From Pseudomonadota bacterium (GTDB lineage Bacteria; Pseudomonadota; Alphaproteobacteria; Acetobacterales; Acetobacteraceae): a stretch of 64,000 bases of DNA. Both the position numbers and the translations under genes were made by a program. This document shows positions 60,704-64,000 of this stretch, one piece after another. A model generated the notes under the pieces. It was not told where the DNA came from and did no database searches. It saw nothing but the letters and a program-made list of their open reading frames with translations. Position 1 is the first letter of the stretch. Each line of letters begins with the position of its first letter. The stretch spans positions 62,001-126,000 of the forward strand of contig JAJZVV010000009.1 in the NCBI GenBank assembly GCA_021845595.1. Reading direction: 5' to 3'.

Positions 60704-63700
60704 ATGCCGACAATTCCGCAGCTGCCGGTCGCCTCGTCGGTCACGTCGACCGACGAACTGCCCGTCAATCAGTCTGGCGTGACGCGCGCGGTGACCGTCG
60801 GCACGCTGCTCGGCGGCGCGCAGCCATCGATCCTTCTGCCAAGCGGGACCTTGCTTGGCCGCGCCAGCAGCGGCACCGGCGCGGCCGAACCGATCACGAT
60901 CGGCACCGGCTTGGCCATGGTGAATGGCGGCCTCATCGCCACCGGCAACGAGATCGGCGGCTTTCCCACTCTCGCCGCGCTGACTCTCGCCGACTATGCG
61001 GTGGTGAGCCATGGCGGAAGCCCGGCGCTGTTGCCGCTCGCCGCGCTCAGCGGGCTGTTCCAGGCCGGCGCCAACATCGCCATCAGCAACGGCACGATTT
61101 CGGCGAACTTCCCCGTTGCGGGCGCGGGCGTGCCGGGCGCGGTGATGGCTGGCACCGGCTTGGCGCTCGCGGCGAACGGCGCGCTCTCGGTCGTGTTCGG
61201 GTCCGTCTCCGGCACCGCGGCCGCGGGCAATGACCCCCGCCTGGCGGGCGCTTTGCAGGCCGGCAACAATCTCGCCGATCTGGCGAATGCGGCGTCCGCG
61301 CGCGGCAATCTCGGCCTCGGCGGCTTGGCGGTGCAGAACCCGACTGCGGTGGCGATCACCGGCGGGGCCATCGGCGGCGCCGACGTCTCCTCGGCGACGG
61401 TCGCCACGGGTGCTGTCGGGTCGAAGCCGCGCAGTCTCGCCGCGCGCTTCGCTGACACCGTCAATATCAACGATTTCGGCCTTGCCCGCGACGGCATCAC
61501 CGACGATAGCCCGAAAGTCGCCGCGGCGGTGGCGGCGGCGAAGGGCGGGCGGCTCTATGTTCCCGCCGGCGGACCGATCCTGCTCGGCGGCGCGGCCCAG
61601 GTCGTGTTGCAGAACATCGCCATCATCGGCGATGGTGTCGCGGACATGGGCTATCCCTACGGCCATGTCGGCAGCCAGTTCTGGATCCGCGGTGCGGCCG
61701 AGTTGACCACGGCGGTGGACAACCCAGCTGGCAGCACGACGCTCGCCGTGCCGGGCACGACCGGCATCGTCGCCGGCATGCTGGTCTCGAGTGGGGCCAT
61801 CTTCGCCCGTCCGACGACGGTGACGGCGGTCTCCGGCAATACGGTGACGCTGAGCACGCCGACGCTCGCCGACCTGCCGACCGGCAGCCTGGTGTGGTTC
61901 GCCAATCCGCTCTCGCCCTTTGCGCTCGGCAGCGACGTCACCATCGAGGGCGTGAATTTCCTCTGGCCCGATCAGGTGGACCAGCCCTCGGCACCGATCG
62001 CCTATCCGCCGCTGTTCTCGGCCATTCCCGGCTCGGCGCAGCAGGTGACCAACATCACCTTCGCTAACCTGCAAGTGACGAACGCCTACGACTTCCTGAC
62101 CACCGGGCAGTTCGCGCCCGGCAACTGGACGGTCGTCGCCGGCATGACGATCCGCGGTTGCCGCATCTGCGCCATCAATACGTGCCTGACGCTGCCGATG
62201 GTGCCGGATATCGTCTATATCTCGGACACGCAGTTCAGCTACGGCGTGTTCGAGGCCGAGTATCTCCACTATTTCGGCGGCGGCACGAAGGCGCAGACGA
62301 GTTCCACGGCCACCGTCGCCACCGACGCGCCGGCCGGCTCGACGACGGTGACGCTGACCAGCGCGAGCGGGATCGCCGCCGGCATGAGCGTGTCCGGTTC
62401 CGGCATGCCGGCGGGCCAGAGCGTCGCCTCGGTTGCCGGCAACACCCTGACCCTGAGCCTGGCCACCATCGCCGACTGCCCCGCGGCCACGACGCTCACC
62501 TTCGTCGGTCAGACCTACTATCTGAAGACCTACACGGCGAATTTCGGCACCTGGCTGCTGGTGCCCGGGAATGGCACCGCGAGCGCCGTTTCGACGCCGA
62601 GCAATGATGGCATCCAGGGCAGCAACAACTATGTATTCGGGCCGCGCTACGGCGTGCATGTCGATGGTGGCAATCTTGCATTGCTGCGGCTCGCGAATAC
62701 GGGGTTCGATCAGGTCGGCACCATTCTGCTGTGCGAGAATGGCGGCACCACCTGGGACGTGCAGTTCAGCGATTTCGTCGCCTACGGGCTCATCGGCACC
62801 GCCCCGAACCAGCCGGTGCCGCTGTTCTCGATCCAGAACCCACCGCCCGCCGGGGCTGGTGCCAACGCCCGGCTGACCGTGACGGGTATGGAGGTGGGGT
62901 TCTGCTCCGGCACCGTCTTCGACATCGCCGGCGCCAACCTGCTGGACATCGCGATCACGAACAGCAAGCTGGTCTACTACGCCAACACGGCGATCCCGGG
63001 GCCGTACTACGCCGCGCGCATCAACGCACCCAATGCGCGCTTTCTGTTCGTCGGCAATGAGGTCACGGCCGAGACCGGAGGCAATACTGGCGTGCGGGTC
63101 GAGGCGGTGGCCGTGGCCACGATCGCCGGCAACAGCTTCGCCGGGCTTGCCGCGCCGGTCGACATCGAGACCACCGCCGGGGCCGTGATGCTGGGGGCGA
63201 ACACGAGCGTCAATACGACCGGGCCGTCCTCGATCATCGGCATCGGCACGGTCAATGTGAAAGACGTCGGTAATGGCTGGGACAAGCCGAATCTCTCCTA
63301 CAACGCGGTAGAGACCGCCTGGCGGGCGAATGCGGTCAACGGCCTGCAGGTCAATCCCGGCGCCAGCGGCACCGGTGCGGCGTTGCTGGCGCATGGAGCC
63401 GATGCCAACGTCCAGCTCTATATCGGTGGGCAGGGCACGATGCCGGTCTCCGTGCTCACCCGGCAATCCATCGAGCAGTTCCGCGTCGCCGACAGCATCG
63501 GCGCGACGAACTTCGTCGTCGCCAGCGGCGGCACAGCGGCGCTCCCTGCGACGCTCGGTGTCGGCGGCACGGCGGCCGATGTCGGCCTGGCGGTCAGCGG
63601 GATGGGCAGCGGCGCGACGCTGCTCGGCAGCGCCAGCTCGCCGGTGGCGCTCGTCGGCGCCGTGGCCGAGCGCGCCTACAGCGTGCAGGTGCCGGTGAGC

Positions 63701-63958
63701 GGCGCGGCGATCACGGTGCCGGACACGATCAGCCTGCTCCAGCTCAATCCCGCCGGGCCGCTCGCCAGCCTCGCCGTGACCCTGCCGGCCCAGCCGGTGG
63801 ACGGGCAGGTCGTCGCGATCGCCACGACCCAGACGATCACCGCCCTCGTGCTGTCCGCCAATGCCGGACAGACCCTGCTCGGCGCCCCCAGCACGCTCGC
63901 GGCCAACACCGCGATCGAGTTCCGTTTCCTGGGCAGCACCTGGTTTCGCAAACAGTGA
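60704..63958 (+). CDS. Beta-helix tailspike 2, paralogue of tailspike 1
   Basis: This is a 1084-residue tailspike. The N-terminal 100 residues are clearly related to tailspike 1 (TIPQLPVASSVTSTDELPVN, LPSGTLLGRASSGTGAAEP). The helix entry reads VNINDFGLARDGITDDSPKV. The beta-helix carries two internally duplicated beta-sandwich inserts: NPAGSTTLAVPGTTGIVAGM (from about residue 342) and APAGSTTVTLTSASGIAAGM (from about 543). The C-terminus ends LGSTWFRKQ, typical of fibre trimer tips. Confidence 0.85.
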   Translation: MPTIPQLPVASSVTSTDELPVNQSGVTRAVTVGTLLGGAQPSILLPSGTLLGRASSGTGAAEPITIGTGLAMVNGGLIATGNEIGGFPTLAALTLADYAVVSHGGSPALLPLAALSGLFQAGANIAISNGTISANFPVAGAGVPGAVMAGTGLALAANGALSVVFGSVSGTAAAGNDPRLAGALQAGNNLADLANAASARGNLGLGGLAVQNPTAVAITGGAIGGADVSSATVATGAVGSKPRSLAARFADTVNINDFGLARDGITDDSPKVAAAVAAAKGGRLYVPAGGPILLGGAAQVVLQNIAIIGDGVADMGYPYGHVGSQFWIRGAAELTTAVDNPAGSTTLAVPGTTGIVAGMLVSSGAIFARPTTVTAVSGNTVTLSTPTLADLPTGSLVWFANPLSPFALGSDVTIEGVNFLWPDQVDQPSAPIAYPPLFSAIPGSAQQVTNITFANLQVTNAYDFLTTGQFAPGNWTVVAGMTIRGCRICAINTCLTLPMVPDIVYISDTQFSYGVFEAEYLHYFGGGTKAQTSSTATVATDAPAGSTTVTLTSASGIAAGMSVSGSGMPAGQSVASVAGNTLTLSLATIADCPAATTLTFVGQTYYLKTYTANFGTWLLVPGNGTASAVSTPSNDGIQGSNNYVFGPRYGVHVDGGNLALLRLANTGFDQVGTILLCENGGTTWDVQFSDFVAYGLIGTAPNQPVPLFSIQNPPPAGAGANARLTVTGMEVGFCSGTVFDIAGANLLDIAITNSKLVYYANTAIPGPYYAARINAPNARFLFVGNEVTAETGGNTGVRVEAVAVATIAGNSFAGLAAPVDIETTAGAVMLGANTSVNTTGPSSIIGIGTVNVKDVGNGWDKPNLSYNAVETAWRANAVNGLQVNPGASGTGAALLAHGADANVQLYIGGQGTMPVSVLTRQSIEQFRVADSIGATNFVVASGGTAALPATLGVGGTAADVGLAVSGMGSGATLLGSASSPVALVGAVAERAYSVQVPVSGAAITVPDTISLLQLNPAGPLASLAVTLPAQPVDGQVVAIATTQTITALVLSANAGQTLLGAPSTLAANTAIEFRFLGSTWFRKQ

Positions 63959-63965
63959 GGACCTG

Positions 63966-64000
63966 ATGGCCAATTCCGTTCTTCCGGGCTGGCTCGCGCT
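63966..64000 (+). CDS. Start of a further phage gene (partial)
   Basis: An ATG eight bases after the tailspike stop opens a frame MANSVLPGWLA that runs off the window. Given its place it is probably another fibre, chaperone or lysis gene, but 11 residues are too few to judge. Confidence 0.5.
   Translation, partial: MANSVLPGWLA

Noticed and set aside
60680-63973. Open frame of 1097 codons antisense to tailspike 2, and a similar one antisense to tailspike 1
   Set aside because: Same effect: the translation is repetitive Arg/Gly/Asp-rich sequence without motifs, and the forward strand carries clear beta-helix spikes in an operon.

Overview
This is a GC-rich bacterial chromosome segment, most likely from an alphaproteobacterium and plausibly a member of the Acetobacteraceae. 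That placement is an inference from a MucR/Ros regulator, the recG / sdhE-mfd arrangement, the very high GC coding bias and the gene families present; no rRNA or tRNA gene was seen. Because of the GC content almost every real gene has long open antisense shadows, which are left out here.

Layout. 1-3,700: end of an exbB-exbD pair and a TonB-dependent receptor. 3,899-8,041: a bifunctional GGDEF-EAL protein, an arylamine N-acetyltransferase and a small HdeD-like membrane protein. 8,046-13,931: DNA repair and housekeeping genes (recG, sdhE, mfd). 14,034: a MucR-type regulator. 14,662-25,158 (all minus strand): a tightly packed, mostly overlapping operon resembling an aryl-polyene or related type II fatty-acid/polyketide pathway: ACP, AMP-ligase, two hotdog dehydratases, lipid A-type acyltransferase, LolA-like protein, MMPL exporter, ketosynthase, chain-length-factor-like partner, ketoreductase and an MFS exporter. 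A NodB-type deacetylase diverges from its upstream end.

26,131-29,288: a phage early-control and replication module. A CI-like repressor faces a GcrA/Myb-like small protein, an unknown protein, a RepA-like AAA ATPase and a DUF6362-like protein, with three regularly spaced operators in between. 29,362-31,128: a three-gene cassette of less GC-rich composition led by a TIGR04255-type protein; this is my main candidate for an undescribed system. 31,235-33,721: a divergent substrate-binding protein and asparaginase pair. 34,146-36,568: five consecutive lipoproteins, four of them paralogues. 36,639-39,444 (minus strand): a cysteine-rich protein, a membrane-anchored protein, a lipoprotein and an RlpA-like protein.

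39,867-64,000: late genes of a contractile-tailed phage in canonical order: small protein, large terminase, portal, scaffold, capsid, head-tail proteins, sheath, tube, tail-assembly chaperone with a textbook -1 slippery site, a very short tape-measure candidate, baseplate hub, LysM, D, V, W, J and I proteins, then a glycine-rich fibre, a fibre adaptor and two large beta-helix tailspikes. No integrase, lysis gene or att site is visible, and the early module lies about 10 kb from the late module with bacterial-looking genes between them.
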